A stretch of 16,051 nt of DNA. It comes from JBCBUE01 sp039818285. GTDB lineage: Bacteria; Planctomycetota; Phycisphaerae; Phycisphaerales; Phycisphaeraceae. The DNA is taken from contig JBCBUE010000074.1 of assembly GCA_039818285.1 (NCBI GenBank), positions 1 to 16,051 on the forward strand. The letters run 5' to 3'. Positions 1-7,076 of this stretch are shown here, in pieces. A program made the translations under genes and the position numbers. The first letter of the stretch is position 1. Each line of letters starts with the position of its first letter. Under the pieces are notes generated by a model. That model did no database searches, had not been told where the DNA came from, and saw nothing but the letters and a program-made list of their open reading frames with translations.

Positions 1-135
1 GGGCCCGTCGCGGTACTTGTCGGTCGGGCGGAACACCTCGCCGAAGCAGCAGACCTCGGGGTGGTCCAAGAACGAGGTGACCAGCATGTTCGAGCCGGAG
101 CGTTGCTCGGTGAGGACGACGAACGTGCGTTTCAT
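1..135 (-). CDS. Sulfotransferase, N-terminal fragment (cut by window edge)
   Basis: Reading the minus strand from an ATG at 133-135 gives 45 residues that begin MKRTFVVLTEQRSGSNML and continue through a HPEVCCFGEVF stretch before running off the window. TEQRSGSNML is the 5'-phosphosulfate-binding loop of PAPS-dependent sulfotransferases (compare TEQRSGSTML in the next gene), and the following Cys-Phe-Gly-Glu is in the same place in both genes, so the two are paralogues. It starts only 18 bases after the stop of the upstream sulfotransferase and is probably co-transcribed with it and with the SQD1 gene. No strong Shine-Dalgarno sequence precedes the ATG, which fits translational coupling. The acceptor substrate cannot be told; the rest of the gene lies outside the window. 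Confidence 0.85.
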   Translation of the reverse strand, partial: MKRTFVVLTEQRSGSNMLVTSFLDHPEVCCFGEVFRPTDKYRDGP

Positions 136-153
136 GAAGGCGAGTCGGGCGGG

Positions 154-975
154 TCAAGCGTGGCCGACGGGGGAGGTCTGCGCGTCGGGTGACGCGGCGT
201 CGGCCGCTGAGGGAGCGGGGGCGTCGCCCTCCTCGGCCCACTCGGGGTGGCCGATCTTGTCGAGGTGGGCGAGCACGGCGTCGGCGTTGGTGAAGCGGTC
301 GACGATTCGGCTGGGGTTGCGCTTGACGGTGTTGGACGACAGGCCCGCGACGGGGTCGAGGCCGAGGTAGTCGAGCGTGCGCGAGACGCCGTCGCCGGCG
401 GTGGCGTCGAGGTAGGTGAGATAGACGCTATCGCGGCCGGCGTCGCGGATCGCGCGCTGCAGGCCGTCCCAGCGCTTGTTGGACTGGCGGACGTGCTTGT
501 CGAAGTCGCCGGGTCGGAAGGGGACGCGGGCTTTTTTCACGCCGTCGGCGTTGGACGTGTTTGCGCTGCCCTGCCCGGTGGCCTTGGCGATGAGCTCGGA
601 GGAGAACTGCGCGAGCAGGTTCTCGCGGCGGAGCAGGATGAGCCTTTCCTCGGGTCGGGCGACGGCCCGGGCGAGGTAGCCGTCGTGCTGGTCGAGGTGG
701 AGCTTGAAGCCGTACCAGTCGTAGCCGGGGTCGGTGGCGTAGGCGACGTCGCGGAAGGCTTCGGGGTGGGCGAGTCGGTGGCGGTCCTTGCGCCACTTGG
801 GGTCGAGCTGGTCGAGGATGCGGAGCTGGCCCTTGTAGCCCTTGAGGAGCATCCACTTGGGCGTCTTGCGGAGCAGCTCGCCGAAGCAGCGGACGGCGGG
901 GTGCTCGCGCAGGATGTGCACGAGCATCGTCGAGCCGGATCGCTGCTCGGTGAGGATGACGAAGTGTTGGCTCAT
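154..975 (-). CDS. PAPS-dependent sulfotransferase (Stf0/NodH-like)
   Basis: Predicted 273-residue cytoplasmic enzyme transferring sulfate from PAPS to a sugar or lipid hydroxyl. The N-terminal strand and loop FVILTEQRSGST (residues 5-16) is the 5'-phosphosulfate loop, GFKL (89-92) and LRRENLLAQFSS (115-126) match the core strand and the 3'-phosphate-binding Arg/Ser region of carbohydrate sulfotransferases such as Stf0 and NodH, and HPAVRCFGE (25-33) is the usual segment after the first helix. The last 25 residues are Ala/Pro/Ser-rich and probably disordered. The open frame extends 36 residues upstream of the chosen ATG, but that extension is Pro/Ser/Arg low complexity, overlaps the end of the SQD1 gene and precedes the conserved first strand, so I start at the ATG at 973-975. 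It lies 37 bases after the SQD1 stop and 18 bases before the next sulfotransferase. Family sure; substrate unknown. Confidence 0.88.
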   Translation of the reverse strand: MSQHFVILTEQRSGSTMLVHILREHPAVRCFGELLRKTPKWMLLKGYKGQLRILDQLDPKWRKDRHRLAHPEAFRDVAYATDPGYDWYGFKLHLDQHDGYLARAVARPEERLILLRRENLLAQFSSELIAKATGQGSANTSNADGVKKARVPFRPGDFDKHVRQSNKRWDGLQRAIRDAGRDSVYLTYLDATAGDGVSRTLDYLGLDPVAGLSSNTVKRNPSRIVDRFTNADAVLAHLDKIGHPEWAEEGDAPAPSAADAASPDAQTSPVGHA

Positions 976-1012
976 GCCGGGGCGGGGTGGCGGTCGCGGC
1001 GCGGCGGGCCGA

Positions 1013-2242
1013 TCAGACGGCCACGCCGTTGCCGACGGCGACGGGCTCGGGCTGCTTGGCCGCGGCTTCGCGGTTGGATTCACGCCAGTACGACACGCAG
1101 GGGATCTTGCTCAGATCGCAGCGGTCCTTGTACTTGAGGGTGACCTCCTTGACCTCTTCCATGAGCCCCTCGTCGAGGGTGGTGGGCTCGAGGCCGAGGT
1201 CGAGGAAACGGTCGTTGGCGACGTGCAGGTCGTTCTCGTCGGCCTCGTTGCGGGGGTTGGGGACGTTGACCGTCTCGGCGCCGGGGACGACGTTCTGGAT
1301 CTTGGCGGCCAGCTCACGGAGGCGGTGCGTCTCGGTCATCTGGTTCATGATCTGCACGGGCTCGCCGACGGCGGGCGGGTTCTGGATCGCGAGCTGGACG
1401 CACTTGACGGTGTCGGTGATGTGGATGAAGGCGCGGGTCTGGCCGCCGGTGCCGTGGATGGTCATCGGGTGACCGATGGCGGCCTGCATGAGGAAGCGGT
1501 TGAGGACGGTGCCGTAGTCGCCGTCGTAGTCGAAGCGGTTGATGAGGCGCTCGTCCTGCTTGGTCTCGGGGGTCTGCGTGCCCCAGACGATGCCCTGGTG
1601 CAGGTCGGTGACGCGGATCTGGTCGTTCTTGTTGTAGTAGAAGAACAGCAGCTGGTCCTGCGTCTTGGTCATGTGGTAGATCGAGCCCGGGTTGGCCGGG
1701 TAGAGGATCTTCTGATCGACGAGGTTGCCGCCGCCGGTGTCGACCTTGACGTTGAGGTAGCCCTCGGGGATCCGCATGCCGGCGGTGCCGTAGCCGTAGA
1801 CACCCATGGTGCCGAGGTGGACAACGTGGATGTCCTGGCCGGACTCGACGACGGCTGCGAGGAGGTTGTTGGTCGCGTTGATGTTGTTGGCGACGGTGTA
1901 GCGCTTGTGCCAGCTGGACTTCATCGAGTAGGGCGCCGCGCGCTGCTCGGCGAAGTGGACGACGGCGTCGGGCTGGTAATCCTCCAGCAGGTCGAGCATC
2001 CGTTGGTAGTTCTCGGAGACGTCAAAGCTCTTGAACTCGATGCGCTTGCCGGAGACCTCTTCCCAGGCGTCGAGGCGCTGGCTGATGGGCTTGATGGGGG
2101 TGAGCGAATCGCACTCGAGCTCGATGTCGATCTTGCGGCGGGAGAGGTTGTCGACGATGGCCACGTCGTAGCCCTGGGCCGAGAGGTGAAGGGCCGTGGG
2201 CCAGCCGCAGAAACCGTCGCCGCCGAGCACGAGTACGCGCAT
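1013..2242 (-). CDS. sqdB: UDP-sulfoquinovose synthase
   Basis: A 409-residue extended short-chain dehydrogenase (NAD-dependent epimerase family) that combines UDP-glucose and sulfite to form UDP-sulfoquinovose, the head-group donor for sulfolipid and for some archaeal glycans. Seen: Rossmann loop GGDGFCG (7-13), SLTPI (46-50), HFAEQRAAPYSM (96-107), LGTMG (143-147) with Thr145, the YxxxK pair Tyr189/Lys193, GTVLNRF (244-250), GHPMTIHGTGGQTR (257-270) and VPNPRNEADE (327-336). These match plant SQD1 and cyanobacterial SqdB end to end, which fixes the function well. One departure is Val148 where SQD1/SqdB as I recall read Glu (GTMGEYG). The last ~20 residues form a loose tail. Start is supported by AAGGA seven bases before the ATG. 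It heads a tight minus-strand unit with two sulfotransferases. Sulfite could come from the nearby CysH. Confidence 0.93.
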   Translation of the reverse strand: MRVLVLGGDGFCGWPTALHLSAQGYDVAIVDNLSRRKIDIELECDSLTPIKPISQRLDAWEEVSGKRIEFKSFDVSENYQRMLDLLEDYQPDAVVHFAEQRAAPYSMKSSWHKRYTVANNINATNNLLAAVVESGQDIHVVHLGTMGVYGYGTAGMRIPEGYLNVKVDTGGGNLVDQKILYPANPGSIYHMTKTQDQLLFFYYNKNDQIRVTDLHQGIVWGTQTPETKQDERLINRFDYDGDYGTVLNRFLMQAAIGHPMTIHGTGGQTRAFIHITDTVKCVQLAIQNPPAVGEPVQIMNQMTETHRLRELAAKIQNVVPGAETVNVPNPRNEADENDLHVANDRFLDLGLEPTTLDEGLMEEVKEVTLKYKDRCDLSKIPCVSYWRESNREAAAKQPEPVAVGNGVAV

Positions 2243-2249
2243 GGTGAAT

Positions 2250-2254
2250 TCCTT
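2250..2254 (-). promoter_or_regulatory. Ribosome binding site of sqdB
   Basis: The minus strand reads AAGGA at this position, then seven bases before the ATG at 2240-2242. It is one of the few good Shine-Dalgarno matches in the window and supports the SQD1 start. Confidence 0.6.
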
Positions 2255-2348
2255 GGGGAGCGGGTCGATGAGACGATCGGCGGAGGAGGTGGGCGGTCGC
2301 GTGCCTCATTCCGCGAGGCGGGCGGGCCGGCCCGGCCGATGCTGATCA

Positions 2349-2364
2349 CCACGCCTCCGCGTGG
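2349..2364. repeat. Short inverted repeat in divergent promoter region
   Basis: CCACGC and GCGTGG are perfect reverse complements separated by CTCC. Its position between the divergently transcribed SQD1 and two-domain sulfotransferase genes would suit a regulator site, but short GC palindromes are common by chance in DNA of this composition. Confidence 0.3.
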
Positions 2365-2533
2365 CGAAAGTCATCCGGCATGAATAACCCGCCGCGCCCG
2401 TGGCGTCAACCCATCGCCGGTGGGGGGCGCGGCGACCGAACGCCCTTTTTTGCACACCTCGCCCCCGTTGACATGGCCTCGCCGGCCCGCCACGATGCCG
2501 CGTTCGGCAGAGCCCGCCGCCGAATCGCCCTCC

Positions 2534-4108
2534 ATGCCCTATTTCGACCGCGTTCAGGCCTTCAGCTTCTTCGTCTCACCCGCCCGAAGCGGGCACTCGA
2601 TCATCGGGCAACTGCTCTCGGCCCACCCCGACGTGCTGTACGCCGACGAGCTCGGAGCCGTCACCAAGATCGACGAGGGATACTCGGCCGACCAGGTCTA
2701 CGCGCTGATCCGCGCCCAGGACCTGCACCTGCAGAACCGCGGCCGCGCCAAATCGGGCTACGACTACAAGGTCGACGGGGCGTGGCAGAACGTCCCGGAC
2801 AAGCGGCCCCGCGTCATCGGCGACGCCAAGGGCGCCCGCGCGACCACCCTGCTGGCCGGCGGCCCGGGCTTCGCCGAGCGAGTGCGTGCGGCCGTGGGCG
2901 TGCCGATCCGCGCGGTCGTGCACCTGCGCGACCCGTTCGACATCGTGGGCTCGCGCGTGAAACGCCGTGGCCGGCGGCTCGACGACGCGATCCGCGGCAT
3001 GCGCATCGTCCACGACGAGATCCTGGCGGCGATCGGCACGCTGCGCGAGGACGAGCGGCTCATCCAGTATCACGAGGACGTGATCGCCGACCCGACGGCG
3101 GCGTTCGAGCGGATGTTCGCCTTCCTGGGGGTCGAGCCGAACCCCGAGGCGGTGCGGGCCTGCGCCGGCAAGCTGTGGGCCCGGCCGCACGCGGCGCGCA
3201 AGGCGGCCGACTGGCCCGACGAGTCGGTCGCGGCGCTGCGGGCGTTGATCGACGAGAGCCCCATCCTCGGCCGGTACGCCGACCCGCCCGCGAGCGAGCC
3301 GCCCACCCCCCCCGCCGCCGCGCCCGCGCCGCCGCCGACACCGCGGCCGCGTAACGACGACCGCACCGGCTACTTCGACCGCGTCGAGCGCTTCACGCTG
3401 CTGCTGTCCCCGCAGAATCGCGGCGTCGCCAAGCTGGGACTGACGCTCTCCGGTCACCCCGACGTGCTGCTGTCCGACGAATTGTCTGACGAGCTGGACG
3501 AGCGGGGCTTCCTGCTCGAGCCCTACACGCGCGGCCAGGTGTTGGCGCTGCTCAAGCACCAGAACTTCCGCCAGCTCGCCCGGCAGCGCAAGCACACGAA
3601 CGACACGCGCCGCTCGATCGAGGTGTACAAGACGGTGCAGGACCGCCGGCCGACGTCGGTCGGCATCACCCCGGGGCCGGGCACGATCCGCGCGCTGGCC
3701 GAGGACGAGGCGCTGCTCGATCGGCTGTCGGATCGGCTGGGCGTTCCGCTGCGGGTGGCCTTCTATTTCAAGGCCCGCAGCGCGATGCGGCGGTTCCTGG
3801 CGGGCGAGGACGCGGGCGGCTCGCTCGAGGCGAGCATGAACGCGTTGCGCCGTCGGCTCGGCGATGACAACACGATCGTGACGTGCTTCGATGACCTGGC
3901 GGGGGCGCCGGCCGAGCGGTTCGCGGAGATGTATCGCTGGCTGGGCGTCGAGCCGGCGGACGAGGCGATCGCGGCGTGCGCCAAGCGGTTCCGGGCCGCC
4001 CCCAAGACCTACGCGGCCAAGAAGCCGTGGTGGCTCAAGCCGGCCCAGGCGCTCAAGCGGCGGGTGAAGCGGCTGCGCGGGGTCGGCAAGGCGGGGCCGC
4101 GCCGCTGA
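2534..4108 (+). CDS. Tandem two-domain sulfotransferase-like protein, second domain degenerate
   Basis: A 524-residue protein made of two homologous halves joined by a Pro/Ala linker (about 251-273). Half 1 starts YFDRVQAFSFFVSPARSGHS (3-22), with a plausible PAPS loop at SPARSGHS (15-22), HPDVLYADEL (31-40) and LRDPFDIVGSR (131-141), the classic 3'-phosphate-binding motif. Half 2 restarts as YFDRVERFTLLLSP (280-293) and keeps HPDVLLSDEL (308-317) and LGVEP (470-474), but its loop reads SPQNRGVA (292-299) and the RDP motif has become FKARSAMRR (412-420). By sequence only half 1 should bind PAPS; half 2 may be a structural, dimerisation or acceptor-binding pseudo-domain. The C-terminus (508-524) is strongly basic. 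I start at the ATG at 2534 because homology between the halves begins there; an ATG at 2495 and a GTG at 2420 are possible. It is divergent from sqdB and convergent with cysH. Substrate unknown. Confidence 0.8.
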   Translation: MPYFDRVQAFSFFVSPARSGHSIIGQLLSAHPDVLYADELGAVTKIDEGYSADQVYALIRAQDLHLQNRGRAKSGYDYKVDGAWQNVPDKRPRVIGDAKGARATTLLAGGPGFAERVRAAVGVPIRAVVHLRDPFDIVGSRVKRRGRRLDDAIRGMRIVHDEILAAIGTLREDERLIQYHEDVIADPTAAFERMFAFLGVEPNPEAVRACAGKLWARPHAARKAADWPDESVAALRALIDESPILGRYADPPASEPPTPPAAAPAPPPTPRPRNDDRTGYFDRVERFTLLLSPQNRGVAKLGLTLSGHPDVLLSDELSDELDERGFLLEPYTRGQVLALLKHQNFRQLARQRKHTNDTRRSIEVYKTVQDRRPTSVGITPGPGTIRALAEDEALLDRLSDRLGVPLRVAFYFKARSAMRRFLAGEDAGGSLEASMNALRRRLGDDNTIVTCFDDLAGAPAERFAEMYRWLGVEPADEAIAACAKRFRAAPKTYAAKKPWWLKPAQALKRRVKRLRGVGKAGPRR

Positions 4109-4135
4109 CCGGCCGAGCCGAACCGGCGACGCCGC

Positions 4136-4981
4136 TCAGACCTCGGGGCGATGATCGTGCAGGCCGCACTCGGTCTTGCCCCGGCCCGACCAACGGCCCG
4201 CGCGCTCGTGCTCGCCGGGCTTGACGCGTCGCGTGCAGTGCTTGCAGCCGATGCTCGGAAAGCCCTCGTTGTGCAGCGGGTTGTAGGGAAGGTCGTTGCG
4301 CTTGATGTAGTCCCAGCAGTCGGCCCGGGTCCACGCGGCCAACGGGTAGAGCTTGACGTCGCCCCGGCCGTCGACCTCGACCGGCTGGATCGCCGAGCGC
4401 GTCTCGGCCTGGTCGCGCCGCAGCGCGCTGATCCAGGCGTCGGCCGACCCGCGCACCTCGGCCAGCGGCTCGACCTTGCGCATGTGGCAGCACAGGTCGG
4501 GGAAGTTCGTCCACGCGTCGGGCCCGATGGCCGCCTCGATGTCTTCCTCGCTCGCCGCCGTCTGCAGGACCTGGATGCGCAGGCCCCACTGGGCTCGGAG
4601 CCGATCGATCAACGCCAGCGTCTCGGGGAAGTGTTGGCGGGTGTCGATGAAGTACACCGGCACGCTGGGGATCGACCGCAGCATCGCGTGCAGCATGACG
4701 ATGCCCGAGTAGCCCAGCCCGGTCATCACCGATAGCCGCGTGCCGAACTCGGCGTAGCCCCACTTGATCACGTCCTCGGCCGAGGCGTCGGCGAGCTTCT
4801 CGCTCATCGTCGCCGCCCAGGCGCGGCGCTCGGCGTGCTCGTCTTGATCGTTGGGGGCGGTGTCGTCGGCCGGCTCGGGGCTGGCGACGGGCCGGAAGAC
4901 GCGGTCGTCGAGCACCTCCAGCGGCGTCGCCGCCGAAGGCCGGCCCGCCCCGGTCGTGCGCCCCTTGCCCGATTCACCCAT
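4136..4981 (-). CDS. cysH: Iron-sulfur APS/PAPS reductase (CysH family)
   Basis: A 281-residue assimilatory adenylyl-sulfate reductase of the PP-loop family; reduces APS (or PAPS) to sulfite with thioredoxin or glutaredoxin. Seen: PP-loop-like MTGLGYSG (86-93), DTRQHFPETL (113-122), CCHMRKVEPL (164-173), IGCKHCT (244... to 250) and the catalytic C-terminal ECGLH (271-275, Cys272). The Cys-Cys plus Cys-x-x-Cys set is the [4Fe-4S] ligand pattern of the APS-reducing type; E. coli-type PAPS reductase lacks it. DTRQHF replaces the usual DTG-x-x-F. The first ~58 residues are a charged, low-complexity extension, so a start at Met59 (4807) would give a more typical length of 223. GTG at 4984 directly before the ATG is also possible; none has a clear Shine-Dalgarno. 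It follows the transketolase by 41 bases, probably one transcript, and stops 27 bases from the converging sulfotransferase gene. Product sulfite could feed UDP-sulfoquinovose synthesis or cysteine. Confidence 0.9.
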   Translation of the reverse strand: MGESGKGRTTGAGRPSAATPLEVLDDRVFRPVASPEPADDTAPNDQDEHAERRAWAATMSEKLADASAEDVIKWGYAEFGTRLSVMTGLGYSGIVMLHAMLRSIPSVPVYFIDTRQHFPETLALIDRLRAQWGLRIQVLQTAASEEDIEAAIGPDAWTNFPDLCCHMRKVEPLAEVRGSADAWISALRRDQAETRSAIQPVEVDGRGDVKLYPLAAWTRADCWDYIKRNDLPYNPLHNEGFPSIGCKHCTRRVKPGEHERAGRWSGRGKTECGLHDHRPEV

Positions 4982-5022
4982 CACGCGATGCTAGACCGGG
5001 CCCGGATCGGGCACAAGCCGAT

Positions 5023-6927
5023 TTAGCCGGCCAGCTGGCGCACCGCGTCGGCGATGCCGTCCGGGCCCAGGCCCTGGTACGGCATCTGCTCCCACAGCCC
5101 GCCGCAGCCCTCCTTGGTCACGCCGAGGTACTGGTACTTGGGCGTGTAGCCGCGTTCCATCAGCCACGAGCCGAACCGCACGCCCAGGCCGGTCTTGCGG
5201 TTGAATTCCTCGGCGACCAGCACGAACGGGGCCTTGCCGAGCTTGGCCATCGTGTCCTCGTCGACGACGTTGAGCGACGGCTTGTTGATCAGCCCGACGT
5301 CCAGGCCCTGCTCCTTGAGCGTCTCCACGGCGTCGAGCGCCCGGTGCACGGTCGAGCCGAAGGACACGACGTAGCCGGCCGAGCCCTCGCGGATCACCTC
5401 GTCCTTGCCGGGGACAAACGTGTAGCCGGCGCCGTACATGGGCTTGCCGTCGGGCGTGAGGATGGGCGGCTGCTTGGCGCGGTTGCTGAAGACGTAGCGC
5501 ATGCCGTACTCGTGGAACACGACGTTGACGAGGGCGCGCATCTGGTGGACGTCGCAGGGGAAGTAGAGGCGGACGGGGTGGTGGTCGTCCTCGAGGCCGT
5601 TGTCGGCGAACATGTTGTTGATGCCGAAGTGGCAGGTGTTGTCGGCCATCTCGTCGACGCCGGCGTGGCTGAAGTGGCAGAGGACGTTGGCGAAGTTCAG
5701 CCGGGCCATGGTCGCCTCGGAGACGATCATCTCGAGGAAGGCCGAGAAGGTCGCGAAGACGCCTTGCTTCTCCTTGCTGTCGAAACCGAAGCCGGCGGCC
5801 ATCGAGAAGTTGCCGCGTTCCATGATGCCCGACTTGGCGTAGACGTCGGGGGCCGCGTCGCGGATGGCCTTGATGCCGGTGGAGCCCTCGAGGTCGGAAT
5901 CGATGACGAAGACCTTGTCGGCGCGGGTGGCGGGGTCCATGGCCGAGACGATGTCGGCGACGGCCTTGCCGAACTCGCCGCGCGTGGCGCCCTTGTTGGC
6001 GTTGTCCGAGCCCTTGAAGGTGAAGGGGTTGCCGGGCTTGGTGATGGCCTTGAGGTAGTCGACAGCGGCGGTGTGGCCGCGAGCATCCAGGTAGATGCAC
6101 GCGTTGTCGACGCTGATGACGTCGTGGGCGTGGGGCGAGCCCTCGACGCCCGGCAGGCCGGGGCCCATGACGCGCTTGTTCACCAGGCCGATCGGGCCGT
6201 CGGTGCGGATCGCGTGGGCCATGCGGGTGTAGAGGTTGGCGACGTCCTCGCCCGGGCCGGTGTCGACCCACAGCCCGTGGCCCTGGAGTGTCTGCATGAC
6301 CGAGAACCCCGGCTGGTACTCGGAGGGGTGGCCGGCGATGGTGACGTCGTTGTCGTCGACGATGACCTTGACGTTGAGCTTCTGCGAGACGGCGATGCGG
6401 GCGGCCTCGGCGTCGTCGCCCTCCTGCTGCGAACCATCGGACCCGAAGCAAAGCACCGCCTTGCCGGGGTGGGCCTTGGCGACGCCGTTGACGAACGGCC
6501 ACATGTGCCCCAGCCGGCCGGACGCGAACTGCACGCCGGGCGTGAGCCCCAGCTCGGGGTGGCCGGGCAGCGTCGAGTTGGCCGTGCGATACTCGGTGAG
6601 CTTCTCGAAGGTGAGGTGGCCGCGCAGCGCGGCGACGAGGTACTGCGTGGCCACGCGGTGGCCGGCCTCGTCGAAGAAGATCGGCAGGACCTTGTCCGAC
6701 CCGTTCATCAGCCCCATGGCGATCATCACCTCGGGGACCGTGTCGTACGGCCCGCCGGTGTGCCCCGACACCCCGCGGGCGGCGCCGCAGGCCGTGAAGA
6801 ACACGATCGCGTCCCGGCAGAGCTGGACATTCGACTTGAGGTCGGCCTCCTGCTCGGCGGTCAGCTCGGTCTGGTTGAAGTCCAGCTCGACCTTCTTGAA
6901 GGCGGACATGTCGATGGGGAAGGTCAT
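5023..6927 (-). CDS. Divergent transketolase-family thiamine-diphosphate enzyme
   Basis: A 634-residue single-chain protein with the transketolase order: N-terminal ThDP domain, pyrimidine-binding domain, C-terminal domain. Seen: SGHTGGPYD (54-62, where transketolase has SGHPGAP), LPGHPELGLTPGVQFASG (120-137), and the Mg/ThDP motif GSDGSQQEGDD (162-172) through DDND (191-194). MERGNF (369-374) corresponds to the catalytic Glu region, giving Glu370 as the proton donor; CHFGINNMFADNG (432-444) and PCDVHQM (457-463) match the transketolase region that follows the phenylalanine pocket. It is clearly more distant from E. coli TktA than usual orthologues (the NGHG region reads DEAGH, 86-90). Start is set by AGGAG seven bases upstream. 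cysH follows after 41 bases. Most likely a pentose-phosphate or Calvin-type transketolase; a role in sulfo-sugar chemistry is possible from context only. Confidence 0.82.
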   Translation of the reverse strand: MTFPIDMSAFKKVELDFNQTELTAEQEADLKSNVQLCRDAIVFFTACGAARGVSGHTGGPYDTVPEVMIAMGLMNGSDKVLPIFFDEAGHRVATQYLVAALRGHLTFEKLTEYRTANSTLPGHPELGLTPGVQFASGRLGHMWPFVNGVAKAHPGKAVLCFGSDGSQQEGDDAEAARIAVSQKLNVKVIVDDNDVTIAGHPSEYQPGFSVMQTLQGHGLWVDTGPGEDVANLYTRMAHAIRTDGPIGLVNKRVMGPGLPGVEGSPHAHDVISVDNACIYLDARGHTAAVDYLKAITKPGNPFTFKGSDNANKGATRGEFGKAVADIVSAMDPATRADKVFVIDSDLEGSTGIKAIRDAAPDVYAKSGIMERGNFSMAAGFGFDSKEKQGVFATFSAFLEMIVSEATMARLNFANVLCHFSHAGVDEMADNTCHFGINNMFADNGLEDDHHPVRLYFPCDVHQMRALVNVVFHEYGMRYVFSNRAKQPPILTPDGKPMYGAGYTFVPGKDEVIREGSAGYVVSFGSTVHRALDAVETLKEQGLDVGLINKPSLNVVDEDTMAKLGKAPFVLVAEEFNRKTGLGVRFGSWLMERGYTPKYQYLGVTKEGCGGLWEQMPYQGLGPDGIADAVRQLAG

Positions 6928-6934
6928 GGGGGGG

Positions 6935-6939
6935 CTCCT
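6935..6939 (-). promoter_or_regulatory. Ribosome binding site of the transketolase gene
   Basis: AGGAG on the minus strand lies seven bases (all C) before the ATG at 6925-6927 and favours this start over the in-frame Met at residue 7. Confidence 0.65.
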
Positions 6940-6978
6940 GCCTGGGCGTGACGGTGAGGGGGCCGATAAGTGGCCGGC

Positions 6979-6984
6979 ATCATA
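6979..6984 (-). promoter_or_regulatory. Possible -10 element upstream of transketolase-cysH
   Basis: The minus strand reads TATGAT about 52 bases before the transketolase ATG, in an otherwise GC-rich intergenic stretch. No good -35 hexamer lies at 16-18 bases upstream (AATCAT at 17), so this is only a candidate. Confidence 0.3.
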
Positions 6985-7076
6985 AGCCCGGCGTGCGACG
7001 GATGATTCCGCCCCGCCCCACCGCTCACGGGGCGCTCATCCGCCGATAAAACCTCACGCGACACGCCATCGAGGTG

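Larger units (their letters stand above)
2243..2533. other. Divergent intergenic region between sqdB and the two-domain sulfotransferase
   Basis: About 290 bases separate two divergent genes and must hold both promoters. I see no convincing -10/-35 pair in this GC-rich stretch. It contains a perfect 6-base inverted repeat at 2349-2364 (CCACGC, four-base loop, GCGTGG), which could be an operator or a weak hairpin; it has no T-tract. The open frame of the plus-strand gene extends back to a GTG at 2420, but the extra residues are low complexity and do not align with the second domain of the same protein. Confidence 0.45.

Noticed and set aside
842..2383. A 513-residue plus-strand open frame opposite the SQD1 gene
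   Set aside because: It is antisense to a gene with clear full-length homology and consists of Val/Asp/Gly/Leu repeats typical of the mirror frame of GC-rich coding DNA.
2420..2533. N-terminal extension of the two-domain sulfotransferase from a GTG at 2420
   Set aside because: Low-complexity Pro/Arg/Ser residues with no counterpart in the second half and no ribosome site; the shared YFDRV motif begins just after the ATG at 2534.
5344..6951. A 535-residue plus-strand frame opposite the transketolase
   Set aside because: Same mirror-frame composition with no motif; the minus strand carries the ThDP motif and ribosome site.
7014..7032. GCCCC ... GGGGC short palindrome upstream of the transketolase
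   Set aside because: Only five base pairs with a long loop in GC-rich DNA; expected by chance.
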